DNA of 64,000 bases, from assembly GCF_004801415.1 (NCBI RefSeq), contig NZ_SSNX01000007.1, positions 62,001-126,000 of the forward strand, written 5' to 3'. This DNA comes from Deinococcus sp. KSM4-11 (GTDB lineage: Bacteria > Deinococcota > Deinococci > Deinococcales > Deinococcaceae). This document shows positions 38,116 through 52,542 of this stretch, piece after piece. Below the pieces are notes generated by a model. That model saw nothing but the letters and a program-made list of their open reading frames with translations, searched no databases and was not told the DNA's origin. The position numbers were made by a program, and so were the translations under genes. Every line of letters begins with the position of its first letter. Positions within the stretch are counted from its first letter, which is position 1.

Positions 38116-38184
38116 AAAAATCCGCCCTTCGCGGACGGTGATAAGGAAAATATAGCGTGATATGCACGACCTGTCAACCTGATG
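38116..38184 (-). repeat. Promoter-hairpin unit, proximal copy
   Basis: Minus strand: TTGACA (38177-38172), 17-bp spacer, TATATT (38154-38149), then within about 14 bases a 5-bp hairpin TCCGC/GCGGA (38135-38131 with 38125-38121) followed by a U-run. Aligns without gaps to the distal copy over more than 50 bases. The U-run ends 67 bases before the sseA start codon. Confidence 0.8.
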
Positions 38185-38288
38185 CGGTGGCAGCGAAAAC
38201 CGCCGTGTGGGTGGGACTTGTACAACCGATTCACGGTGGCAATGTGCATACGGTCTGCCCCACAGACGCCTTCGTCTCGCCAGGCAAT

Positions 38289-38357
38289 AAAAAAGCCGCC
38301 TCATCGGCGGTGTTGAACTGAAGATAGCGCGGTATGCAGCCCCTGTCAACTTCATCC
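38289..38357 (-). repeat. Promoter-hairpin unit, distal copy
   Basis: Minus strand: TTGACA (38349-38344), 17-bp spacer, TATCTT (38326-38321), then a CCGCC/GGCGG hairpin (38310-38306 with 38300-38296) with a run of six T. Same architecture and spacing as the proximal copy. A transcript from here would be terminated or paused after about 25-30 nt. Confidence 0.8.
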
Positions 38358-38569
38358 GGAGCATCCGAAAAACGACGTGCTGGCCGTCAACGGCTTGTGC
38401 ATTCATAGCCGTGCCCTGCATACCAGCCCAGCGACTGTGCCCTCGACCGCCCATGACTGTCGCCGATCCTGTACACTCGAACGTCTATGCCTGCGACCTC
38501 AGCGTGAGGGCAGGTTTCGGCGGTTCCCCCTGACGCCGGGGTGAGCCGACACCGCAAGGAGCGTCTGAC

Positions 38570-39895
<1,326 letters not shown>

Positions 39896-39905
39896 ACCTG
39901 CATGG

Positions 39906-39949
39906 AAACCGTCGTCCAGTCTGCCGGCTTCGGGACTGGACGACGGTTT
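39906..39949. terminator. Bidirectional terminator between der and the converging gene
   Basis: A perfect 16-bp stem (39906-39921 with 39934-39949), 12-nt loop, with AAA/TTT at the stem ends so it can function for both strands. Confidence 0.85.
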
Positions 39950-39964
39950 CGTAATTCGGTTGCG

Positions 39965-41812
39965 TTACGGCTGGTAGGTCTTGAGCACGCCGCCCCAGCC
40001 GGGCAGGCTCTGAGCACGGTAGAAGACCAGGCTGATCGGCAGATTCGAGCCGCTGGCCGGCACGAAGTCGATGTTCAGGTGGTCGGCGTTCGCGCGCCAC
40101 ATCAGGGTGGGGGCGCTGGCGTTCAGGGCGGTGCCCACGCGCGGGAGCTTGATGGCCTGCACGATCGGCCCGTCCGTGATGTTCATGGCGCCCCGGTACA
40201 GGCCGCCGCGCGGGCTCAGGGCCACTGCGCTGCCGGCCGCCCCGTCCACCTGCAGGTCGTACAGCACGCCGTAGTTTCCGCTGAGCTTCACGGGCTGTCC
40301 GGTCAGGGCGTCGGTGCCGGTCAGGGCCGGGTCGAGCTGCCCGTCTCCGATGGTGATGCGGGTCGGGAGGGCGCCCAGCGTGACGCGCAGGTGCCGCACG
40401 GCATCCGGGAAGGTGCCGCGAACATGCCGGCCATCGGGCTTCAGGTAGGGAAGCTGCTGGGCGACTTGTGCGGTCGGCGGCAGGGTGTCCTCCAGCATCA
40501 GCACCGTCAGTTCCACGCGGCCGTTCGCCGTCAGGTCCTGCATCACGTTCACGCCGCTCCCGGCGTTCAGGGTGGGGCTGGCGTACACGGCCGCCGTCTG
40601 GCCGGGCGCGAGGGTCAGGGTCGTTCCACCAGTCGACGCGAAGTACTCCATCAGCGTGACCTGCCCCAGGGTGCCCTCGATGCGCGTGGGCGCGGTCTCG
40701 CCCACACGGTTCGTGAGGATGTCCACCGGGCGGTCGTCGAGGTTGCGGGCCAGCACGTACAGCCGCGCCGGGCGACCCAGGCCGTTGAGGTGGTACGCCA
40801 GCAGCCGCGCCCGGCCGGTGACGGTGTCCTGGTACAGCACGCCGCTCTGCGTGGGCACTTCCGGGCTGTCGCTGAAGATCAGGGGCGCGGTATCCCCCGT
40901 GACCGGCGTGGGCAGCGCCGACGGATACGTGAGCACCTGCGCGTCCGGGAAGGCGTCGCCGGGCAGCGCGTACTTCAGGGCGTAGGTTAGGGGCGTGTCG
41001 ATGGGATCGCCCTGCACCGTGATGGTGCGCGTGAAGGGCGCGCTCTGCAGCCCCCGGCTGTTCGTGACCGTCAGGCCCACCGTGTACGTGCCCGGCTGGA
41101 AGTACACGTCCTGCCGCCCGGTCCATTTGCGGGCGGTGAGGTCGGCGCCGTCCGGATCGAAGGCGTACTCGGTGTACACGATTCGCTCGCCGGGCGCGTA
41201 CACGTTCTTGTCGGTGGAAAAGCGCGCCTGCGGGCTCAGGGGATTCCCGCCGTCCCGCAGCGAGGTCAGGGTCAGGGTGCGCCCGGAGTCGTCGGCGGCG
41301 ACCAGGTTGGCGTTCAGGGTGTCGGCCAGGGTGCGGGCGCTGACGTACAGCACGCCGCCCAGCGTAGTCACCGTTCCGTCCGGCTGGGCCACGCCGCCCA
41401 GGGTGGCCGCGCCGCTGCGGGTGTCCACGACCAGGCGGCCGAGTTGCACGGCGCCCGGCTGGCCGCTGTCGGCCCTGCCGATCGGACGGCCCAGCAGCAC
41501 GCCCGTTTCCCGCAGGGGCAGCATGGCGCGTCCGGCGACCAGGCGGGGGGGGGTCGTCCACTGGCTGGTGTCACCGTTCACGTACACGGGAAGCTGATCC
41601 ACCGTGAAGGTCAGCTGCACGGAACCGGCCGTCATTTGCGCCGCCTGCGCGCCTCCTGTGTTCGTGAGGGCGGCCGTGATCAGCAGCGCGCTTGCCGCTG
41701 GCAACGCAGTGCCGCCCAGAGCAGGCGGCATCAGCAGGGACAGCGCGGTCAGGAGGGACGGACTTCGGCGCCGATGCGCGTGGAGCGTGGTGTGGCGGGC
41801 GGGGAAGAGCAT
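39965..41812 (-). CDS. Exported stalk-domain protein with PKD-like region
   Basis: 615 residues. A long N-terminal region with a late signal sequence (LLTALSLLMPPALGG...AASALLITAALTNTGGAQA). Then a copper-amine-oxidase-N-type stalk (FTVDQLPVYVNGDTSQWTTPPRLVAGRAMLPLRETGVLLG; VLYVSARTLADTLN) and a PKD-like fold (SFDP-type FDPDGADLTARKWTGRQDVYFQPGTYTVGLTVTNSRG). The remaining 380 residues are beta-rich and not recognised. CATACT lies seven bases before the start (leaderless). Surface or cell-envelope role inferred. Confidence 0.8.
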   Translation of the reverse strand: MLFPARHTTLHAHRRRSPSLLTALSLLMPPALGGTALPAASALLITAALTNTGGAQAAQMTAGSVQLTFTVDQLPVYVNGDTSQWTTPPRLVAGRAMLPLRETGVLLGRPIGRADSGQPGAVQLGRLVVDTRSGAATLGGVAQPDGTVTTLGGVLYVSARTLADTLNANLVAADDSGRTLTLTSLRDGGNPLSPQARFSTDKNVYAPGERIVYTEYAFDPDGADLTARKWTGRQDVYFQPGTYTVGLTVTNSRGLQSAPFTRTITVQGDPIDTPLTYALKYALPGDAFPDAQVLTYPSALPTPVTGDTAPLIFSDSPEVPTQSGVLYQDTVTGRARLLAYHLNGLGRPARLYVLARNLDDRPVDILTNRVGETAPTRIEGTLGQVTLMEYFASTGGTTLTLAPGQTAAVYASPTLNAGSGVNVMQDLTANGRVELTVLMLEDTLPPTAQVAQQLPYLKPDGRHVRGTFPDAVRHLRVTLGALPTRITIGDGQLDPALTGTDALTGQPVKLSGNYGVLYDLQVDGAAGSAVALSPRGGLYRGAMNITDGPIVQAIKLPRVGTALNASAPTLMWRANADHLNIDFVPASGSNLPISLVFYRAQSLPGWGGVLKTYQP

Positions 41813-41980
41813 GCAGCCGAGTATGACGGCCTAACCTGACAGGTTTCTGCCCGAAATGTCCCGTCCACCCGCTTCACCCCACTGCGGGAACGAACCGTGA
41901 AGGGCCGTCTGCGGAATGCCGGGTCGCCGAAGGCCCCCGTGTGGGGGCATCCGTCGCAGTTGGGAGGGCGCGCGCAGGCA

Positions 41981-41986
41981 TACACT
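41981..41986 (+). promoter_or_regulatory. -10 element upstream of ftsH
   Basis: TACACT five bases before an ATG at 41992 that opens a nine-codon ORF leading into ftsH. Confidence 0.5.
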
Positions 41987-41991
41987 GGAGC

Positions 41992-42017
41992 ATGACTGAG
42001 TGTGGGGACGTCCCCTC

Positions 42018-42021
<4 letters not shown>
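41992..42021 (+). CDS. Nine-codon upstream ORF coupled to ftsH
   Basis: ATG ACT GAG ... TCG TGA encodes MTECGDVPS. Its TGA overlaps the GTG at 42018 (GTGA) and its ATG sits directly downstream of a -10, so a leaderless transcript would first be read as this peptide. Translational coupling is inferred. Confidence 0.4.
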
Positions 42022-43883
<1,862 letters not shown>

Positions 43884-43895
43884 GCGACGACGGAT

Positions 43896-43940
43896 ATCGG
43901 GCCTGACATCCACGGGGAATCCCGCGCTGTCAGGCCCGAT
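43896..43940. terminator. Hairpin between ftsH and frnE
   Basis: Perfect 13-bp stem (43896-43908 with 43928-43940) and 19-nt loop at convergent gene ends. No U-run follows, so termination efficiency is uncertain. Confidence 0.6.
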
Positions 43941-43949
43941 GTGGATTGC

Positions 43950-44711
<762 letters not shown>

Positions 44712-44717
44712 GCATCC

Positions 44718-44723
44718 ATTCTA
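44718..44723 (-). promoter_or_regulatory. -10 element for leaderless frnE
   Basis: TAGAAT on the minus strand, six bases before the frnE ATG. Confidence 0.55.
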
Positions 44724-44787
44724 AACCACTTTAAAAAACGAAGTTAGGGAGCGTACGCCATCCTCCCCACCCAGCCACCACCGGGCG

Positions 44788-45195
44788 TCAGCGCTGGCGG
44801 TCGCCCTGATCGCAGGCCACGCCGTTGCGGTTGGAATCCAGACCCGTGCGGTACCCGATCTGCCCAATCTTCAGCGGCGCCTTGCCCTGCGCGCGCATGA
44901 CCGCGCAACTCGCGTAGAACACCCCGGACACTGGCGCGCTGCTCGTGAAGGCACGCAGCACCGACCGCGATACGTACCCTCCACGACCCTGGTAGGACGT
45001 CCGGCACCACTGGCCCACGCAGGCCACCGTGAGCAGCGTACCGCCGGGGACTACACGCAGCACCGGCGCGTCCGTTGTCGGCCCCCGGCGCAGGTTCGCC
45101 CCCGTATTCGTGTAAGCCGTCGCAGCGTCCGCCATGCCCGTTCCCAGCCCCAGCAACGTGAGGCCCAGCAGTCCAGTCTTCATGAGTTGTCTCAT
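44788..45195 (-). CDS. Secreted protein with SH3 and Excalibur-like domain
   Basis: 135 residues: signal peptide (KTGLLGLTLLGLGTGMADA), a bacterial SH3 domain (ANLRRGPTTDAPVLRVVPGGTLLTVAC, WCRTSYQGRGGYVSRSVLRAF) and a C-terminal Excalibur-like calcium motif (FYASCAVMRAQGKAPL, GLDSNRNGVACDQGD). It ends with intact DxDxDG-like DSNRNGVAC. Two possible starts (45195, 45183) give the same mature protein. Cell-wall or surface protein. Confidence 0.85.
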   Translation of the reverse strand: MRQLMKTGLLGLTLLGLGTGMADAATAYTNTGANLRRGPTTDAPVLRVVPGGTLLTVACVGQWCRTSYQGRGGYVSRSVLRAFTSSAPVSGVFYASCAVMRAQGKAPLKIGQIGYRTGLDSNRNGVACDQGDRQR

Positions 45196-45465
45196 GACGC
45201 CAGCGTGACACGCCCACCATGACCCGCCATGAGCCTCCTCTGAGAATTCCATGCGAACCGGTGGGTAAGGGCGAGAGGCAGCCGGCCGTAGAAGACCTAC
45301 ATCTCGGGGTGGGTAGAGTGTGCGATTCATCGTGTGGACGTCACTTGCACAACCGCACCGACTGCCGCAGAGACAATCTGAAATGCGCTGTTGTCCAGGC
45401 AAATGGTGGCCTGGAACTCACTTGTGGTTTCCTCTGCACCTTCTCGCCCGTACCATGAGCAGCAT

Positions 45466-45789
45466 ATGAAAAACTTTGCCTTGGGCCTGACGCTGCTCGC
45501 CTCCCTGACGCTCGCCTCGTGCGCGCCCAAGTACTCGTCTGCTGCGCAGAAACCCGTCGCGGACATGAGCTGCACCGAGATCAAGGACGAACTCGCCAAG
45601 CTCGCCAAGGTTCGCGAAGAAGCGACCAGCAAGAGCGGCGTGAGCAAAGAGAACGTCCTGTTCGTGCTGTTCTTCTGGCCCGGCGCGGTCGTGAACGAGA
45701 TGGATAACCGCGACGTGATCACTAAGGTCGATGCCCGCACCGCCGACCTGACCAAGGCCCAGAGCGCCAAGAACTGCCCCACCAACTGA
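45466..45789 (+). CDS. Small lipoprotein, unknown function
   Basis: 107 residues with lipobox LASC after a good hydrophobic stretch. The mature part has a SCTEIKDELAKLAKVREEA helix, a second hydrophobic span (VLFVLFFWPGAVV) and a polar C-terminus. This resembles small envelope proteins with a metal-free helical fold. Family not recognised. Confidence 0.8.
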   Translation: MKNFALGLTLLASLTLASCAPKYSSAAQKPVADMSCTEIKDELAKLAKVREEATSKSGVSKENVLFVLFFWPGAVVNEMDNRDVITKVDARTADLTKAQSAKNCPTN

Positions 45790-45795
45790 CCCGAA

Positions 45796-45849
45796 CGGAG
45801 CAGGCACCGCTTCCCGAATGACGTGTCCAGGGAAGCGGTGCCTGCTCCG
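45796..45849. terminator. 20-bp perfect-stem hairpin at convergent gene ends
   Basis: Arms 45796-45815 and 45830-45849 are exact reverse complements, 14-nt loop, 7 bases past the lipoprotein stop and 17 bases from the other gene. No U-run. Longest perfect stem in the window. Confidence 0.75.
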
Positions 45850-45865
45850 CATTGCGATTTCCCTG

Positions 45866-46384
45866 TCAGTGATGCCCGCTGCCGTCGTGGCTGCCGCGTC
45901 CACCGCCGCTACCGCCACCATGATCATCTCCGGCATCATGGCTGCCGCCCGCATCATGCGCCGCACCATCGTCCACCCCGTGACCGCCCGACGCGCCGTG
46001 ATCATCCCCGGCATCGTGGTTCGCGCCGTCATCCGCTCCATCCCTGGCCCGGCTGTCCCGCGCCTGGGTGTCCTGCCCCTGCACCGCCGACTCCAGCGTC
46101 AGCACGTGCCCGTTCACGCTGACGCCCAGGCGTTCAGCCTCCGGTTCCCGCGCCGTGATCGGCCCCGCCAGCGTGAAGGTCTGCACGGTCGTCACGCCGT
46201 TTACGGTCGTGCTCACCCGCACCGTCCGCGCTGCACTCAGGCTGCCGGTCACGTTCAGGTGCCCGCTCAGCGCCCCGGTCGCTACGACCTGCCCTGAAGC
46301 GTCCAGCACCTCGACTGTTCGCACTGCCGCTGCTGCCCATGCCAGGCCCAGGCTGAGGGCCACCGTCAGGAGAACTTTTTTCAC
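45866..46384 (-). CDS. Exported protein with His/Asp/Gly-rich tail
   Basis: 172 residues, GTG start. Signal peptide (KKVLLTVALSLGLAWAAA), a beta-rich domain of about 100 residues (VEVLDASGQVVATGALSGHLNVTG, SVNGHVLTLESAV), then about 60 residues consisting almost only of Asp, His, Gly, Ala and Ser in repeats of DHG, HDAG and DDG. Such tails bind divalent metal ions. Folded-domain family unknown. Confidence 0.75.
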   Translation of the reverse strand: MKKVLLTVALSLGLAWAAAAVRTVEVLDASGQVVATGALSGHLNVTGSLSAARTVRVSTTVNGVTTVQTFTLAGPITAREPEAERLGVSVNGHVLTLESAVQGQDTQARDSRARDGADDGANHDAGDDHGASGGHGVDDGAAHDAGGSHDAGDDHGGGSGGGRGSHDGSGHH

Positions 46385-46528
46385 ACCCCCATTGCACTCT
46401 GTGCATGCTCCTGGCGCCACGGGCGAAGGTCGGACACCCGCAGGGGAGAAGGTCGGGTGTGATGCCCAAGGAGAACACGCAGTTGCGCCTCCCGGACGAG
46501 GGGTTCAGTTCTACAGTGTGAGCATCCC

Positions 46529-48730
46529 ATGAAACAACTGTTCCGAACTTTCGTCTCCTTGGCATTCACGGCTGGACTCGTGGCGTGTGGTGGAGGCACC
46601 CCGCCTCCCATCGTCGATCCGCCCCCCAGCACCCTACCCGGCAGCGGCACCGCTCCTGAAGCGGAGTACCTGAGCGGACAGCTGACCGGGTGGCCGTACA
46701 CGTCGACCTTCGTCGCGTCGCGCTTCGTCTACAGCGCCACGTACTCCGACATGACCCCAGCGCTCATTCCCGGCAGCGGCACCCTCCACTCGAAGCTGCC
46801 CACTATTCCCCTGACCAGGAGCATGCTGGACGGCTGCACCCTGTCCAGCGGCTTTCAGGGCGGCGCGGCCACGTACGACCTCGCGGCCTTCCAGGTGTTC
46901 TCCACGCAGGGCGACCTGCTGGGCCGCATCTTCGAGGACGCCGCGCCCGCCAACACCGGCTTCCTGCACATCTACGCGACCAGCGCCGGGACCCTCAAGG
47001 GCACCGCGTCCTGCACCGCCCGTGGGGAGACGCTGGATCTCGATGCCAGCATGCAGCAGGGCTGGAACGTCCTCCAGGGCACCGTGGACGCCGCCACGCA
47101 GACCGTCCGGATCGTGAATGTCCCCGCCGGCGCGACCGTCACCCTGCACTTCACGAAAAATGACGATCACGTGCTGGTCGTGCCCGTGACCTCCACGCCG
47201 TTGACCCTGAAACGGGGCGCGTCTGTCGCCGTGCCGGTGCACATCTTCCAGGATGGCGGCATCAGTGGCCGCATCCACCTGAGCACGAACGCGGGCGGAC
47301 TGGAGGTCACCCCCGCTGACATCGACCTGCCGGACACGGTCGGCAAGCAGGCCGTGACGGACGCCAGCCGCGTGGGCGCGCACCTGTCCAGCGCCGCGCT
47401 GCATGCCCAGAAGGTGGACACCACCCTGACCCTCACCGCGACCGACACGGCCGCTGCCTTCGACGGTGACCTGAACATCCAGGCCACCAGAAATGGTGTG
47501 GATGTTGGCGGCGGCACACTCGGCCACCTCGTGCTGACTATTCCGCAACTGGCGTTCGACGTCTACACCGTCGTCGCCCCGCAGACCATGACGACCACGT
47601 GGCCCGTTCAGCTGTACACGCAGGCCTACCGTGGCGATGTCAAGGTAAGCGTCACCGACCTCCCCGCCAATCTGTCCGTGACGCCCCAGACCTTGAGTCT
47701 CACGCCAAACCAGTCCATGACCGTCACCTTCAGCCTCAAGCCCGGCACGACCGTTCCGGTCGGGAATTACGCGGTCACTGTGAAGGGCGAGCAGCTCGCC
47801 GACGGGTACGTGATCACCAAACGCGCCGTGCTGGCCATCATGCCGCCCGCCATCCGCATGGTCGAGGGCACCGGTGTCATGGCGGCCGACGCCAGTGGAA
47901 ACCTGTGGTACTCGGTCGGCCAGGGCATGGTGCGCCAGCACCCGGACGGCACGTATGACGCGTTCAGCCGTACCGGGTTCGAGTGCAGCGGCCTGACCGC
48001 CGGTGACGATGGCGGGATCTGGGATGAGAGTTCCCCCCAGGTGCGCTTCGACGCCCTGACCGGCACGGCCACGGTCAAGACAGACCCTCGTGGATTCTCC
48101 GGCTGCCGTGGCGATGATATGTACTTCGACAGTAAAGGCCGTGGCTGGGTGTGGTACTTCAACATTCAGCGCCTGGAGTACGCCACGAACACCTACAGCA
48201 ACGTTCCCGGCGGGGACAATGACCGGCTGCTGGACGTGGACGGCACGCACGTGTGGGGGTACACGCAGGCGGGCGGCACCACGCAACTGGTCAGCATCAA
48301 CGCCGACACCCTGGCCCGGCAGACCCTCACGCTGCCCGGCATCAACACGTACCTTCCGGCCTTCGGACGGAGCGGCAAGCTGTGGCTGCCCAAAAGCGTG
48401 CCCTACCGTCTGGCCGTCTACGATCCCGCCACCGCCAAGGTCACGTCGTACGACGTGGTCATCGACGGCGTGACCGTCAAGGAGTTCGAGGTGGTCGGCG
48501 TGGACGCCACCGGCCGCCACTGGCTGGAAATTGCCCACGTGGACGGCGACCTGTACTACAAGGAGTGGGTGCTGTACAACCCACTGACCGCCCAGGTCGT
48601 CAAGCGCGTGCCCGCCATCTTCCTGAGCGGCAGTGGCACCCTTCGCAGCGTGTCGTCCGACGGTACCCTGTGGGTTCGCACGGCCGACCAGCCGGGCTAC
48701 GTTCCCTACGCCTACGTCTTCAAACCCTGA
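46529..48730 (+). CDS. Large lipoprotein with C-terminal beta-propeller-like region
   Basis: 733 residues. Lipobox LVAC followed by GGGTPPP-rich linker, then beta-sandwich segments (VPVHIFQDGGISGRIHLSTNAGG; VKVSVTDLPANLSVTPQTLSLTPNQSMTVTFSL). A C-terminal region of repeated sensor-propeller units follows (GNLWYSVGQGMVRQHPDGTYDAFS, GRGWVWYFNIQRLEYATNTYSN, GKLWLPKSVPYRLAVYDPATAKV, GTLWVRTADQPG). Surface-exposed; function unknown. A hairpin terminator follows at 48749. Confidence 0.8.
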   Translation: MKQLFRTFVSLAFTAGLVACGGGTPPPIVDPPPSTLPGSGTAPEAEYLSGQLTGWPYTSTFVASRFVYSATYSDMTPALIPGSGTLHSKLPTIPLTRSMLDGCTLSSGFQGGAATYDLAAFQVFSTQGDLLGRIFEDAAPANTGFLHIYATSAGTLKGTASCTARGETLDLDASMQQGWNVLQGTVDAATQTVRIVNVPAGATVTLHFTKNDDHVLVVPVTSTPLTLKRGASVAVPVHIFQDGGISGRIHLSTNAGGLEVTPADIDLPDTVGKQAVTDASRVGAHLSSAALHAQKVDTTLTLTATDTAAAFDGDLNIQATRNGVDVGGGTLGHLVLTIPQLAFDVYTVVAPQTMTTTWPVQLYTQAYRGDVKVSVTDLPANLSVTPQTLSLTPNQSMTVTFSLKPGTTVPVGNYAVTVKGEQLADGYVITKRAVLAIMPPAIRMVEGTGVMAADASGNLWYSVGQGMVRQHPDGTYDAFSRTGFECSGLTAGDDGGIWDESSPQVRFDALTGTATVKTDPRGFSGCRGDDMYFDSKGRGWVWYFNIQRLEYATNTYSNVPGGDNDRLLDVDGTHVWGYTQAGGTTQLVSINADTLARQTLTLPGINTYLPAFGRSGKLWLPKSVPYRLAVYDPATAKVTSYDVVIDGVTVKEFEVVGVDATGRHWLEIAHVDGDLYYKEWVLYNPLTAQVVKRVPAIFLSGSGTLRSVSSDGTLWVRTADQPGYVPYAYVFKP

Positions 48731-48748
48731 ACGCCCACCCACCGCACG

Positions 48749-48774
48749 TGCCCAGCCTGAAGTGAGGCTGGGCA
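48749..48774 (+). terminator. Terminator of the large lipoprotein gene
   Basis: 10-bp stem (48749-48758 with 48765-48774), 6-nt loop, followed by TTTT. Confidence 0.85.
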
Positions 48775-49130
48775 TTTTCCTGTACACCCCAGCCCCACCC
48801 CGGCAAAAGCCGAAGCGGAGGCTGACTCAGGTTGAATCCGATGTTTAGCCTTCCAGCAACCATCACTCATCCCTGCGCCCAACCCCCCGCCCGCCCCTGC
48901 TTCCCCCAGCCCCAGCGCCACGCCGCGGCCTACGCCCCGGCTGCCCCCGTGACCAGCGCCACCCTGTCTGCCAGCGGTCTGTCCATGCTGCCCCCCTGAA
49001 CTGCCAGTTGCGAGAGCCTGATGCTGCCGCGCCGACAGGGAATCGGCAATACGCCAGAGTGCGGAGGAGCAGGATGAGTCGTGGACGACACCCGCTCAAG
49101 GCAGGAGTGTTTCGTTGGCTCCGCCTGGTA
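48775..49130. other. Intergenic region containing an SDR remnant
   Basis: Apart from the pseudogene at 48892-48986 nothing is supported. A plus-strand 52-codon Pro-rich frame (48841-48999) exists but is most likely the complement of the remnant. Confidence 0.5.
48892..48986 (-). pseudogene. Remnant of a short-chain dehydrogenase/reductase N-terminus
   Basis: From an ATG at 48986 (GGGGG upstream) the frame reads MDRPLADRVALVTGAAG and then hits a stop. In the neighbouring frame the sequence continues GVGRGVALGLGEAGA. Joined, this is the first beta-alpha-beta unit of an SDR Rossmann fold with the TGxxxGxG motif. One frameshift lies near 48935-48945 and the rest of the gene is missing, so it is a decayed fragment, not a sequencing-corrected gene. 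Confidence 0.6.
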
Positions 49131-52205
<3,075 letters not shown>

Positions 52206-52542
52206 TCCAGAAAGGGAGTATGTCACGGATGACGGGCTGGGGCGTGAGCGGTGTATGCATGGTTATGCAATCCGTGCTTTCCCGCGTGTGGTGCTCCCGG
52301 CGCTGCGCCATGTGGCCGATGCCGGGCGGCGGTTCCTGGCTTACGCTGGGGGTGTCCTGTCCTCGGGACGTGATCGACCATGTCAATCCTGAACTGACCT
52401 CCACTCCTGCCGTCCGCAGCGTGCCCCGGTGGCGCGCCGGGGCCGTGTGCCTGCAGGGTGCGTGGAGGGAAGTCGTCCGGAACTGGTTCCCCTGCCGGGT
52501 GTGCCGTGAGTATGGGGCCCGCCCGCTGTCCCGAGGTCACGA
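52206..52542. other. Region between carB and the MFS gene
   Basis: 337 bp upstream of both divergent genes, without a supported gene. It contains the TGCAT-N4-ATGCA palindrome (52256-52269). A TTGACA at 52396-52391 (minus) lacks a good -10 partner. Confidence 0.5.
52256..52269. promoter_or_regulatory. Candidate ArgR box upstream of carB
   Basis: TGCAT-GGTT-ATGCA, a perfect 5-4-5 palindrome of the same form as in front of argG and as the E. coli consensus TGAAT-N4-ATTCA. Only one clear box is visible here. Confidence 0.5.

Larger units (their letters stand above)
38050..38569. other. Long intergenic region between sseA and der
   Basis: 520 bp without a supported gene. It contains the two minus-strand promoter-hairpin units at 38116-38184 and 38289-38357, roughly 170 bp apart, and the upstream region of der. 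Confidence 0.6.

Noticed and set aside
48841..48999. 52-codon Pro-rich plus-strand ORF
   Set aside because: Better explained as the complement of the SDR remnant on the other strand.
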